From contig JACQDF010000390.1 in the NCBI GenBank assembly GCA_016201205.1, positions 1-32,387 of the forward strand: 32,387 nucleotides of DNA, read 5' to 3'. The notes beneath the pieces are model-generated. The model was not told the DNA's origin. It worked only from the letters and a program-made list of their open reading frames with translations, and did not search any database. Source of the DNA: Acidobacteriota bacterium. GTDB taxonomy: Bacteria; Acidobacteriota; Terriglobia; Bryobacterales; Bryobacteraceae. The position numbers and the translations under genes are program-made. Numbering within the stretch: position 1 is the stretch's first letter; every line of letters begins with the position of its first letter. This document shows positions 9,501 to 15,929 of this stretch, in pieces.

Positions 9501-9701
9501 GGGCAGTGCGTTGAGCACGTAGATGCCGGCCTCGTTGGAGAGGGCGCGGAAGGTGGCGCTGGTGCTTTCGCTGCGGGCGGTGACCTCGGCGCCCGGGATG
9601 GCGGCCCCGGAAGCGTCCGTGATCAGCCCGGTGATCACGCCGGTGTCGGTTTGCGCGAAAGCAAGCAGAGCGAGTGAGAGAAGGACAGTAAGTCTGAGCA
9701 T
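6510..9701 (-). CDS. TonB-dependent receptor, Oar-like, with carboxypeptidase-regulatory domain
   Basis: The product is an outer-membrane beta-barrel protein of 1063 residues. The start at 9701 is supported by AAGGAG 5 nt upstream and by a signal peptide directly after it (LRLTVLLSLALLAFAQ); the frame upstream is only an extension. Residues about 18-105 form a carboxypeptidase-regulatory-like beta-sandwich (TGVITGLITDASGAAIPGAEV). The plug domain follows at about 120-235 (TLPLNGRNYAQLAILAPG, FLVDGIDNNN, EFGRAAGGVISV). The rest is barrel, ending in the outer-membrane signal VQLGLRFTF with a terminal Phe. This Oar-type family is strongly expanded in Acidobacteriota and is usually assigned to uptake of oligosaccharides or peptides, but the substrate cannot be read here. 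No SusD partner lies beside it. Confidence 0.93.
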   Translation of the reverse strand: MLRLTVLLSLALLAFAQTDTGVITGLITDASGAAIPGAEVTARSESTSATFRALSNEAGIYVLNALPRGAYEISVSARGFAKAARPGVILNVQSRIAIDFSLKVGDVTETIEVRAETPVLESQTSSVGQVVENKTIVTLPLNGRNYAQLAILAPGATPNPGSRATDGFSINGNRTFQNVFLVDGIDNNNYILGVDTNSTQAMRPSIDAIQEFKLETANYSAEFGRAAGGVISVSIKSGTNEFHVSAFEFLRNDKLDANNFFANRAGRSRPPLRRNQFGATFGGPVWKNHTFFFLSYQGTRVREPRTAGTTVPAGQMAQGIFSTAIYDPLAVAGGVRQQFPDNTIPANRMDPAGRRLTALYPGPNLSGLVNNYTAIISNQDRDDQGDVRADHRLGASDNLFFRYSQTNREINRGSFFSPPGHGGNGFGDYPLIQLPKAFSVVLNETHVFTPAIVNEFRAGYTRNSSDQLTPSPRSLYDEFGIKGVPATPGLTGLPYVILTGFSALGDRTFAPNPKLTQVRQFIDNISWVRGNHALKFGTDIRLLKNFAATSNTARGNFNFNGQFTSRVPGQGAGHSLADMLLGQTSSATLTTFLQGDFRHRYYSFFFHDNWKLSRKLTLNLGLRYEMQTLPWERYNNQGNFDLDPRSASYGQIVRATGDSVRSRTFADRDNNNLAPRAGFAYQLTPKTVIRGATGIFYGGWGYLAIALLGPANLPFFVNIGFPSASTAASSQIVLASGFAAGTLDPNNARNPSAIGVLGNSPFPVVYQWNFGVQRELPAGSVLSVSYVGSASAYLPGVLDINDPPPGAGAVNPRRPFPNFGAVTLNSSFAHSSYQSLQAKLEKRFSRGVSLLSSYTWSHVLDNSQNGEDTSSGPTNPQNPRDTRAERSHAGIDVRQRFVTSFIWELPFRGSGAARWLLREWQAGGIFTASSGVPMNPGLSPNPANTTGPVRPDRVGNGNLPRSERTVDRWYDPSAFAIPASFRYGNSGRNVVIAPGLVNFDALIGRNFPVGEKRRLEFRAEFFNFTNSVHFGRPNLTVNLAQAGRISDTASPNRQVQLGLRFTF

Positions 9702-9726
9702 GGCGGCTCCTTCGTTCGAGTGACCC

Positions 9727-10284
9727 GTGACTGTGATTATTCTACGACGGATGATGGAAGCCGACCTCGCCCAGACCAGCCTCGCGGGCACCAATATCAA
9801 CCAGCGCGTGATTGATCAGCTTCAGCCTGGCGATGTGCTGGTGGTCGATATCTACGGCAAAGTGGAAGACGGGTCGTGGGTAGGCGACAATCTGACGACG
9901 GCCATCTACGTGGCGACTGGAAACGGCTTCATCATTCATGGAGGCATCCGCGATCTGGAGGGCATTACGGGCATCGAAGCTCCTGTCTATCACCGCGGCG
10001 CGCATCCGACCGTTTACACGGACATGATGCTGACCGGCGTCAATGTGCCGGTTCGCATTGACAACGTCACCGTAATGCCCGGCCATATCGTGCTGGGCGA
10101 CCGTGAAGGCGTCACCTTCATTCCGCCGCATTTCGTCGAAGGCCTGATCGAGTATTCGCAGGGGCAGCGCTGAAAGGACGAATGGGTGCAGATGAAGCTC
10201 AAGACAAAGAAGGTGAAATCGAGTGATGTGTATCCCCTTTCTTCCAGGCGTGTTTTCGCGAACGGCGTGGCCCGGCCGTTCGGT
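9727..10284 (+). pseudogene. RraA-like (4-hydroxy-4-methyl-2-oxoglutarate aldolase family) remnant
   Basis: The open part (9727-10173, 148 codons) carries family motifs: QPGDVLVVDIYGKVEDG, VGDNLTTAIY, HGGIRDLEGI, PGHIVLGDREGVTFIPPH. The first 60-90 residues expected for this family are missing. Homology starts near 9754, only 50 bp from the oppositely oriented TonB-receptor gene. After the TGA at 10171-10173 the same frame stays open to a TAG at 10282-10284 and reads KDEWVQMKLKTKKVKSSDVYP. This resembles the C-terminal tail of long RraA-like proteins. I infer a 5' truncation plus a nonsense mutation. The alternative is a shortened working protein translated from ATG 9751 or 9754, since the core fold alone is about 150 residues. 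Confidence 0.65.
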
Positions 10285-10290
10285 TAGAAT
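10285..10290 (+). promoter_or_regulatory. Possible -10 element for the 10310 gene
   Basis: TAGAAT lies about 20 bp before the chosen start, directly after the end of the decayed RraA frame. No convincing -35 box was seen. The call is tentative. Confidence 0.25.
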
Positions 10291-10309
10291 ATTGGTTTTC
10301 ACCCCGAGT

Positions 10310-10702
10310 ATGGATCGCGAACAATTACGCGCTGAGCGCAAACTGCGCCTGGTGAATCCCCGCGAGGAAGGCAGCGGTGTTGACTTTGTGCCCGGGGGCG
10401 TTTATGGGTTCACCTATTCGCCGCACACCGAGGGAGCGCCGCTGTTTGCCGCCCAGGGGTTCCAAATCTTCGAGATTCACAAGCTGGCCGACGAAACGGT
10501 GCACCTGATCGGTCATATGACGGAGGAGGACCGAGCAGCGCTCGAGTCGGCAGCGAGCCCCGTCGAGCTGAAGCTGTATCCGGAGCCCTTCGGGATGGCG
10601 CAACGGCTGGTGAGCGTGCCGCGGCCGCGGGTAGCGCAGATGAGGCCCGTTTCGCGTGAGCAGGGAAACTGGCTGCCCATAACGGTGCTTCCCCGCTCAT
10701 GA
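10310..10702 (+). CDS. Conserved-looking protein of unknown function, coupled to flavoenzyme gene
   Basis: The product is 130 residues from the ATG at 10310. The frame continues upstream to 10223 but runs through the end of the decayed RraA-like gene, so I reject that extension. There is no signal peptide or membrane segment, so it is probably cytoplasmic. The sequence has an alternating strand pattern (VYGFTYSPHT, GFQIFEIHKLADETVHLIGHM, VELKLYPEPFGMAQRLVSVP), which suggests a small beta-rich domain. No family was recognised. Its TGA overlaps the ATG of the FAD-dependent oxidoreductase (ATGA at 10699-10702). The two are therefore translated together, and it may be an accessory or partner of that enzyme. 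Confidence 0.65.
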   Translation: MDREQLRAERKLRLVNPREEGSGVDFVPGGVYGFTYSPHTEGAPLFAAQGFQIFEIHKLADETVHLIGHMTEEDRAALESAASPVELKLYPEPFGMAQRLVSVPRPRVAQMRPVSREQGNWLPITVLPRS

Positions 10703-11826
10703 GCCTGCTCGCCGATGTCGCTGTCATCGGGGCAGGCAGCTTCGGCGCCTGGACGGCCTGGCACCTCGAGCGCGCGGGCCGGCGGGTCTTGTTAATCGAT
10801 GCCTACGGACCGGCGAACAGCCGGGCTTCCTCCGGCGGCGAATCGCGCATCATCCGCATGGGCTACGGCGCGCGTGAGATCTACACGCGCTGGTCGATTG
10901 GCTCGATGGCGTTGTGGCGGGAATTCATAGACCGCACTGATCCCAGCCTGTTTCACCAATGCGGGTGCCTCTGGATCGCGGCGCCCGGTGAGCCCTTCGC
11001 GACGGACACCGCCGCTGTGCTCAGCCGCTGCGGAGTATCCTTCGAGAAGCTCGAAGAAGCGGATCTGCGGCGCCGGTGGCCGCAGTTTTCCTGTGAACCG
11101 GGCGCGTGGGCGATCTTCGAGCCGGATGCCGGAGCGCTGATGGCCCGGCGGGCCATTCAAACGCTGGTGCGCACAAGCCATCTCCCATATGTGCAAAGAG
11201 CAGTGAAACTCGAAGGCGCAAGCGTCCAAACAAACCTGGGCGAAAGCGTTTCAGCCGGTGCGTACGTCTTTGCCTGCGGGCCGTGGCTTGCCAAGCTGTT
11301 TCCCGAGATCCTGGCCCGGCGCATCGCGCCTTCGCGGCAAGAGGTGTTCTTCTTCGGCCCGCCTCCCGGCGAGGTTCGCTTTGGCGCCTCGCACATGCCC
11401 TGCTGGGTCGACATCGCCGGCCAGTTCTACGGCATCCCCGACCTCGAAGGCCGCGGCTTCAAGCTGGCTCATGACGCCCGCGGCCCGGTGATCGATCCGG
11501 ATACAGAGCAGCGAGAGCCGTCCCCGGAAGCGCTCGACCGCGCGCGGCGGTATCTCAGCCGCCGGTTCCCTGCCCTGGCCGGCGCCCCGCTGATCGAAAC
11601 GCGCATCTGCCAGTACGAGAACACGGCCAACAGCGAGTACCTGATCGACCGGCACCCGGAGCTGCCCAACGTGTGGCTCGTGGGCGGCGGCTCCGGGCAC
11701 GGCTTCAAGCACGGGCCGGCGGTGGGCGAGTATCTCACCGGACTGCTCCTCGGTGGCGATCGTCCCGACGATCGATTCAGCCTGGCGTCGAAGGCGGAGC
11801 AAGGTCTTGCGCAGTCCAGTCTGTAG
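10699..11826 (+). CDS. FAD-dependent amine oxidase, monomeric sarcosine oxidase/SolA-like
   Basis: The product is 375 residues, close to the usual length of monomeric sarcosine oxidase (about 390). The Rossmann dinucleotide motif V-I-G-A-G-S-F-G (G11, G13, G16) is followed by the DAO-family pattern SSGGESRIIRMGYG near residue 47. The C-terminal part RICQYENTANSEYLIDRHPE ... GGGSGHGFKHGPAVGE matches the sarcosine oxidase/N-methyltryptophan oxidase signature. Cys304 aligns with the cysteine that covalently holds FAD in that family. The enzyme would oxidise a secondary amine or N-methyl amino acid with release of hydrogen peroxide. The exact substrate is unknown. It converges on the oxidoreductase gene at 11865. 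Confidence 0.85.
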   Translation: MSLLADVAVIGAGSFGAWTAWHLERAGRRVLLIDAYGPANSRASSGGESRIIRMGYGAREIYTRWSIGSMALWREFIDRTDPSLFHQCGCLWIAAPGEPFATDTAAVLSRCGVSFEKLEEADLRRRWPQFSCEPGAWAIFEPDAGALMARRAIQTLVRTSHLPYVQRAVKLEGASVQTNLGESVSAGAYVFACGPWLAKLFPEILARRIAPSRQEVFFFGPPPGEVRFGASHMPCWVDIAGQFYGIPDLEGRGFKLAHDARGPVIDPDTEQREPSPEALDRARRYLSRRFPALAGAPLIETRICQYENTANSEYLIDRHPELPNVWLVGGGSGHGFKHGPAVGEYLTGLLLGGDRPDDRFSLASKAEQGLAQSSL

Positions 11827-11864
11827 CGACGCCTGCGTGATGCCGCGTGGAATGCCTGGCTACC

Positions 11865-13235
11865 CTACTTCTTCCCCATCTTGTTGATTTCGTCGAAGTA
11901 CACGCGGCGGCCTTCATCCATCGCCAGGTTGGCGAGCATGACGGCGGTGGAATCGGCGAGCCCCACTTCCAGATCCGCCTTCGGCCGCTTGCCGGTGCGC
12001 ACCGAATCCAGAAACTCATCGAGCTGCACGTCCACCGGGTTGCGCATTTCTTCGGGCAGCATGACCCCTTTCAGATAGAGCCACCGGCGCGCGAACTTCA
12101 TTTCCCGTGAAAGGAAGCTGTCCTTGTCCGAGACCTGATCCTTGCTCAGCAGGATCGGAAGCGGTTTGCCGCCCAGGCCCGTGCTCAACAGCGTGGCCGA
12201 TGCGGGCGCGGCTTTCTCTTTGGCCTTGCCGGCATCGGTCACCTTCGGGCCCGGCTCGTAATACCACAAGCCGAGCGCCGCCTCATTGTCGGTGCCCACC
12301 GTGATCTCGATCGTCCCCTGCGTCCCCATGATCACCTCGCCGAACTCCGTGCGGCTGCCCTGGAACAGCGACAGGTGCTTGTTCGTGCTGATGTAGCTGG
12401 CCAGCAGCTTCTGCCCTTTGGGGTACCGGAAGATGAGCTGCACATTGTCGTAGACGGTGCGTCCATCCTTGTGGTAGTCGATGCCGCCCACGCCAGTCAC
12501 GAATTCCGGGTGCATCCCGAACATCCAGTCGGCGATGTCGATCTGATGCGAAGCCAGCTCCGCCACCAGCCCGCCCGAGTACTCCCGGAACAGCCGCCAG
12601 TTATTCTTGCGGAAGGTCCAGCCGGGATTGCGGTGCCATTGCGTGTAAGCATGGGTGACATCGCCGATCATGCCTTTGTCGACCATCTGCCTGGCTGTTT
12701 GATAAAACTCGCTGTAGCGGCGCTGGAGACCCACCTGCAAAATCTGCTTGGGACGCTCGGCGCAAAGCGCGCGAAGCCCATGGACCTCTTCCGGCCTGAA
12801 GACGAGGCTCTTTTCGCAGAACACATGCTTTCCCGCCAGCAGTGCGTCGCGGGTGATGCCGTAGTGCGTGTAGAGCGGTGTGGCAATCAACACGGCGTCC
12901 AGGTCCTTGCGCGCCAGCAGCTCGCGGTAGTCTTTGTACCCTTGCGGCTTGTCGGGTGCAATCTCGCTCGCTTTCTTCAGCGCGGCGTCGTCGATATCGC
13001 AGATGGCGGCACAGCGGCCTCCGTCGACGTTCTTGAAGTGCTGCAAATGATATTGGCCGCGTCCGCCGGTGCCGATCACGGCATAGGTGACAGTGGTGCT
13101 GGCGGCTCTGGCTGAGTGAATGGCGGGAGCGCCTTCGAGCTTTCGCGAAAAAGCAAAAGCAGCCGTCGCCGCACCAGCCGCCTGGACGGCGTGCCGGCGG
13201 CTTATGTCAGTCGAGGAAGGAGGCTTCTTAGGCAT
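11865..13235 (-). CDS. Gfo/Idh/MocA family oxidoreductase, Tat-exported
   Basis: The product is 456 residues. The N-terminus has a twin-arginine signal (ISRRHAVQAAGAATAAFAFS, residues 11-30), so the folded, cofactor-loaded enzyme is probably exported to the periplasm. The NAD(P)-binding motif AVIGTGGRGQYHL is at 52-64. The usual catalytic EKP motif appears as CEKS (HVFCEKSLVF). A C-terminal GFO_IDH_MocA-type domain follows. Such enzymes oxidise or reduce sugars, inositols or their derivatives. Acidobacteria and Planctomycetes have many Tat-secreted paralogues of mostly unknown substrate. An AAAGGT Shine-Dalgarno overlaps the stop of the upstream YihY gene, only 15 bp away, which makes this the last gene of the minus-strand run. 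Confidence 0.9.
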   Translation of the reverse strand: MPKKPPSSTDISRRHAVQAAGAATAAFAFSRKLEGAPAIHSARAASTTVTYAVIGTGGRGQYHLQHFKNVDGGRCAAICDIDDAALKKASEIAPDKPQGYKDYRELLARKDLDAVLIATPLYTHYGITRDALLAGKHVFCEKSLVFRPEEVHGLRALCAERPKQILQVGLQRRYSEFYQTARQMVDKGMIGDVTHAYTQWHRNPGWTFRKNNWRLFREYSGGLVAELASHQIDIADWMFGMHPEFVTGVGGIDYHKDGRTVYDNVQLIFRYPKGQKLLASYISTNKHLSLFQGSRTEFGEVIMGTQGTIEITVGTDNEAALGLWYYEPGPKVTDAGKAKEKAAPASATLLSTGLGGKPLPILLSKDQVSDKDSFLSREMKFARRWLYLKGVMLPEEMRNPVDVQLDEFLDSVRTGKRPKADLEVGLADSTAVMLANLAMDEGRRVYFDEINKMGKK

Positions 13236-13250
13236 CGTTGTATGGGACCT

Positions 13251-14093
13251 TTAGCAGTCTATCGAATCTGCCGCCTTCATTTCCATGCCCCGGCGGGCCG
13301 CCCATTCCGCCCCCGCCAGCACCAGCATCGAGGCGAGAAACGAGAACAACAGGATCATGGCGGAGTACTTGAACGGGCCGTATTCGTGACTGAGCCTGGT
13401 GCGCAGCCAGGGCCACACCAGGAAACTCAAGTACTTGAGCGCTTCCAGCAGAAGCCCGACCAGAATCGCTACCGGAGCCACCCGCAGCGGGGCGATCCTG
13501 GTGTTCGGCAGCAGCCAATAAACAAGGAACAGGATCAGGATCGTGATTGGCACGGCGGCCAGTTTGAATACAACTCCGGCGAACAAGACCGAGCCGCCGG
13601 TCCCGCTACCCAGCTTGCTGAAGAACTCCTTGTTGGCGGCGGTGAGGCTGAACGATAGCAGCGCCAGCGCCCCGCAGGCGAAGATAAGGCCGAGGCTGAC
13701 AAGCTGGTTGCGCAGGAAACTGCGATTGACGGCGGCGCCCCAAACCCGGTTCAGGGCGACTTCCAGCGGCTCGAAGATCCCGTTGGCCGTGAAGAACAGC
13801 AGAAACACGGAAACGATCTGAAACGGGCCTCGCTCCCACACCGTCGCCTGGAGATTGCGCACCAGAAAGCTCCCCATTTCATCGGGGAACATCTGGCCGA
13901 GCGCCAGATAAATCGCCTGCTCGGCGGCCTTCCAATGCAGCAGGTACTTGCACAGGCTGACCATCACGATCAGGAATGGAAAGAACGACAGCAGCAGGTT
14001 GGCGGCAATGGAGAATCCGTAGACATGCACTTCCACCTCCATCCAGTACCGGAAGGTGGGCTTCAGATGTTTCGGCAAGAGGCGGCGGTTCAC
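13251..14093 (-). CDS. YihY/BrkB family inner-membrane protein
   Basis: The product is 280 residues with a GTG start at 14093, preceded by AAGGA at a 7-nt spacing. The family pattern is clear: an N-terminal amphipathic region, then GFSIAANLLLSFFPFLIVMV (helix 1), ERGPFQIVSVFLLFFTANGIFEPLEVALNRVWG, and four further transmembrane segments. The protein ends in a short cytoplasmic tail. YihY/BrkB proteins were once called ribonuclease BN in error, and their transport function remains uncertain. The gene is separated from its upstream operon partner by the miniature element at 14116-14254. Without the element the gap would be about 15 bp. Confidence 0.88.
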   Translation of the reverse strand: MNRRLLPKHLKPTFRYWMEVEVHVYGFSIAANLLLSFFPFLIVMVSLCKYLLHWKAAEQAIYLALGQMFPDEMGSFLVRNLQATVWERGPFQIVSVFLLFFTANGIFEPLEVALNRVWGAAVNRSFLRNQLVSLGLIFACGALALLSFSLTAANKEFFSKLGSGTGGSVLFAGVVFKLAAVPITILILFLVYWLLPNTRIAPLRVAPVAILVGLLLEALKYLSFLVWPWLRTRLSHEYGPFKYSAMILLFSFLASMLVLAGAEWAARRGMEMKAADSIDC

Positions 14094-14105
14094 TCTGATG
14101 TCCTT

Positions 14106-14115
14106 AGGTTACGCC
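14106..14115. repeat. Target-site duplication, left copy
   Basis: AGGTTACGCC directly abuts the left inverted repeat of the miniature element and is repeated exactly at 14255-14264. Copy at 14255-14264 contains the TAA stop (minus strand) of the membrane-protein gene. Confidence 0.85.
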
Positions 14116-14254
14116 CAATACTGTTCACTATGTCTCGGTGGGGTCAGGCTTTCAGCCTGCCGCCGGGCTTCGGCCCGGCGCGGCACTCAGCGCCGGCTCG
14201 CAAGCCGGCGGCAGCCAAGAATGGCCGCCCCACACGGGTAACTGAACAGTATTG
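14116..14254. mobile_element. 139-bp miniature inverted-repeat transposable element (MITE)
   Basis: Perfect 12-bp terminal inverted repeats, CAATACTGTTCA (14116-14127) and TGAACAGTATTG (14243-14254), are flanked by a perfect 10-bp direct repeat. The interior holds three perfect hairpins: CAGGCT-TTC-AGCCTG (14145-14159), an 8-bp stem with a TTCG loop (14161-14180) and an 8-bp stem with a CGCA loop (14191-14210). TGGGG (14139-14143) and CCCCA (14228-14232) form an outer stem. There is no credible gene inside, so it would need a transposase in trans. A 10-bp duplication is within the range known for IS4-family elements, which would be the first candidates for the helper. Confidence 0.88.
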
Positions 14255-14264
14255 AGGTTACGCC
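14255..14264. repeat. Target-site duplication, right copy
   Basis: This is the second exact AGGTTACGCC, abutting the right inverted repeat. On the minus strand it reads GGCGTAACCT and carries the last codon and TAA stop of the 14258-15271 gene. The insertion therefore occurred just at the end of that gene without changing its protein. Confidence 0.85.
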
Positions 14265-15271
14265 ACCGCCGGCACAGCCAACCGCAGCGTCTCCCGCAAG
14301 GAAGCATCCTGCCGCACCCGCCAGATCTTGCTGTCGAGGTAATAATGCGTGAATCCAAAGCCGCAGAACAGGCCGAATGCGATGTCCGAAATCCTCCCCA
14401 AGTGGAAGCCGGGCACCCGGTACAGAAGGCTGAAGACGAGTGCAAGTCCCAGATACAGCGTGAGACTGCGGGCCACGGCTGCGGGCGCCGAGCCGTAGCG
14501 ATCAGCGGCTCCATCCCCCGCGTACTTGTTCCGATTGTGGAACCAGACGATAGCGTGATATTGCAGATTGTGTACGATCGTGACGGTGGGCACCGCCGCC
14601 TGCCAGCTCATGAAATTGAACGTCAGCCAGTGCAACGGCACAATGCCCGCCAGCAACAGCAGCTTGGGTTTGTTCCAGGCGCGCCCTGCCAGAAGACGCC
14701 GTGCGTACAGCGCACTCACGGTTGCAACGCTGAGCCACACCGCCAATTCAAAGCCTGGGACGAGCCGGCCAAGAGCATAATGGGCGGGGATGCCGAGTTC
14801 TTCCGGATGCCGCACCAGAAAGCGCAGAATCGGCGGCGCCGCCAGCATCAGGGCGAGAAACCACGTGTCCAGGCGGTTGTCCCATGGATCCAGATCGCGG
14901 TGCTTCACCTTGTAGAGCATCAGAAAGCCGTAGTGCTGGCGCAGGACGTGGTAATACGCCCAGAAGCCTACGAAGATCGCCAGCGCCAGTTTCCATCCGG
15001 CCAGCACCAGCAGCGGGCCCAGGCTGAAGAATGCGATCAGGCTGCCCCACAGCAAAGCGCCGTTGCGCCTGCGCTCGTCGCGGTCCAGATACGTGCGGGA
15101 AACAGTGGCGAAGATGTGCGTGCCGTCAAATCCGACGCTCCAGAACCACCACAGCCACGAGAACGGCGCCCCGATTACCACGTGCGCGAATAAGAACAGG
15201 TAGCCCGCCAGCGAGCTGCCGATCACCAGAGTCAGGTCCACCGGCTTGCTGATGATCCACCGTGCGGGCAT
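14258..15271 (-). CDS. Polytopic membrane protein with conserved-looking histidine clusters
   Basis: The product is 337 residues with about eight hydrophobic segments. Unusual histidine-rich motifs lie at the membrane edges: DGTHIF (H52), YYHVLRQHYG (H108, H113), HNLQYHAIVWFHNRNKY (H234, H239, H245) and FTHYYLD (H309). Acidic and aromatic residues cluster with them. This arrangement recalls membrane di-iron enzymes such as desaturases, hydroxylases or Brp/Blh-type oxygenases, but the spacing (H-x4-H) does not match any I can name. A metal-dependent membrane enzyme is an inference. The start lies 4 bp from the stop of the upstream C26-hydrolase gene, so the two are co-transcribed. The stop lies in the target duplication of the MITE. 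Confidence 0.75.
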   Translation of the reverse strand: MPARWIISKPVDLTLVIGSSLAGYLFLFAHVVIGAPFSWLWWFWSVGFDGTHIFATVSRTYLDRDERRRNGALLWGSLIAFFSLGPLLVLAGWKLALAIFVGFWAYYHVLRQHYGFLMLYKVKHRDLDPWDNRLDTWFLALMLAAPPILRFLVRHPEELGIPAHYALGRLVPGFELAVWLSVATVSALYARRLLAGRAWNKPKLLLLAGIVPLHWLTFNFMSWQAAVPTVTIVHNLQYHAIVWFHNRNKYAGDGAADRYGSAPAAVARSLTLYLGLALVFSLLYRVPGFHLGRISDIAFGLFCGFGFTHYYLDSKIWRVRQDASLRETLRLAVPAVA

Positions 15272-15275
15272 CGCT

Positions 15276-15929
15276 TCAACGATTCAGGGCCAGGGCGAAC
15301 GCCTCAAACAGACGCGTGTCCGGCTCATGCGATGGCACGCGGTCCTCCGGGTGCCACTGCACGCCGAGCGCAAAACGGCGGTCCGGCCGTTCGAGGCCTT
15401 CGACAACACCGTCGTCCGAGCGAGCCGAAACGACCAGACCCCTGCCGATCGTGCCGGCGGCCTGGTGATGACGTGAGTTCACGGCAAACGCGGCCGTGCC
15501 TACGATCCGGGCCAGCCTGGTTCCGGCAATGACCGTCACGGGATGTACGTCGGTGACTCCTCGCTGCCGGTGCCGAACGGCGTTGTCGAGGTTCTGGATC
15601 AGATCGCCCCGGTGGAAAACGTTGAATAGTTGCATCCCGCGGCAGATCGCCAGCACGGGCATGTCCTGATCGAGCGCCTGCGCGAGCAGTTCCATCTCCA
15701 TCCCGTCGCGCTCGTCGTCCGGTGATTCGTTCTCCTCGTGCCGCGTCTGATGATAGAGCTCCGGGTTCACGTCCGCGCCGCCGGCCAGCAACAAGCCATC
15801 AAGGCCATCGAGCGAATAAGGACCCGAAGCTCTTAGGGGCGCCGGATCGAGGCCGGCATACTTCACCGCGGCCGCGTAAGGCTCGAGCTTCTCTTCATTG
15901 CGGTAAGTAATTCCAACGCGCGACGCCAT
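15276..15929 (-). CDS. Gamma-glutamyl-GABA hydrolase-like class I glutamine amidotransferase (peptidase C26)
   Basis: The product is 217 residues, slightly shorter than PuuD (about 250). The family features are GLLLAGGADVNPELYH (48-60), the nucleophile elbow LAICRGMQLFNV with Cys96, and GVQWHPE with His193 and Glu195. This completes a Cys-His-Glu triad. PuuD-type enzymes cleave gamma-glutamyl amides such as gamma-glutamyl-GABA in the cytoplasm. No other putrescine-pathway gene is present, so the true substrate is open. The start overlaps the stop of the upstream amidohydrolase (TGATG), and the stop is 4 bp before the membrane-protein gene. It is a middle gene of the operon. Confidence 0.88.
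   Translation of the reverse strand: MASRVGITYRNEEKLEPYAAAVKYAGLDPAPLRASGPYSLDGLDGLLLAGGADVNPELYHQTRHEENESPDDERDGMEMELLAQALDQDMPVLAICRGMQLFNVFHRGDLIQNLDNAVRHRQRGVTDVHPVTVIAGTRLARIVGTAAFAVNSRHHQAAGTIGRGLVVSARSDDGVVEGLERPDRRFALGVQWHPEDRVPSHEPDTRLFEAFALALNR

Noticed and set aside
6939..9677. Long plus-strand frames opposite the TonB receptor (for example 6939-8402 and 8748-9677)
   Set aside because: These are high-GC antisense shadows rich in G, A, V and R, without domains. The minus-strand receptor is unambiguous.
14116..14254. Small non-coding RNA gene or riboswitch
   Set aside because: The hairpins are striking, but the terminal inverted repeats and exact flanking duplication show a mobile element, and no promoter was seen.
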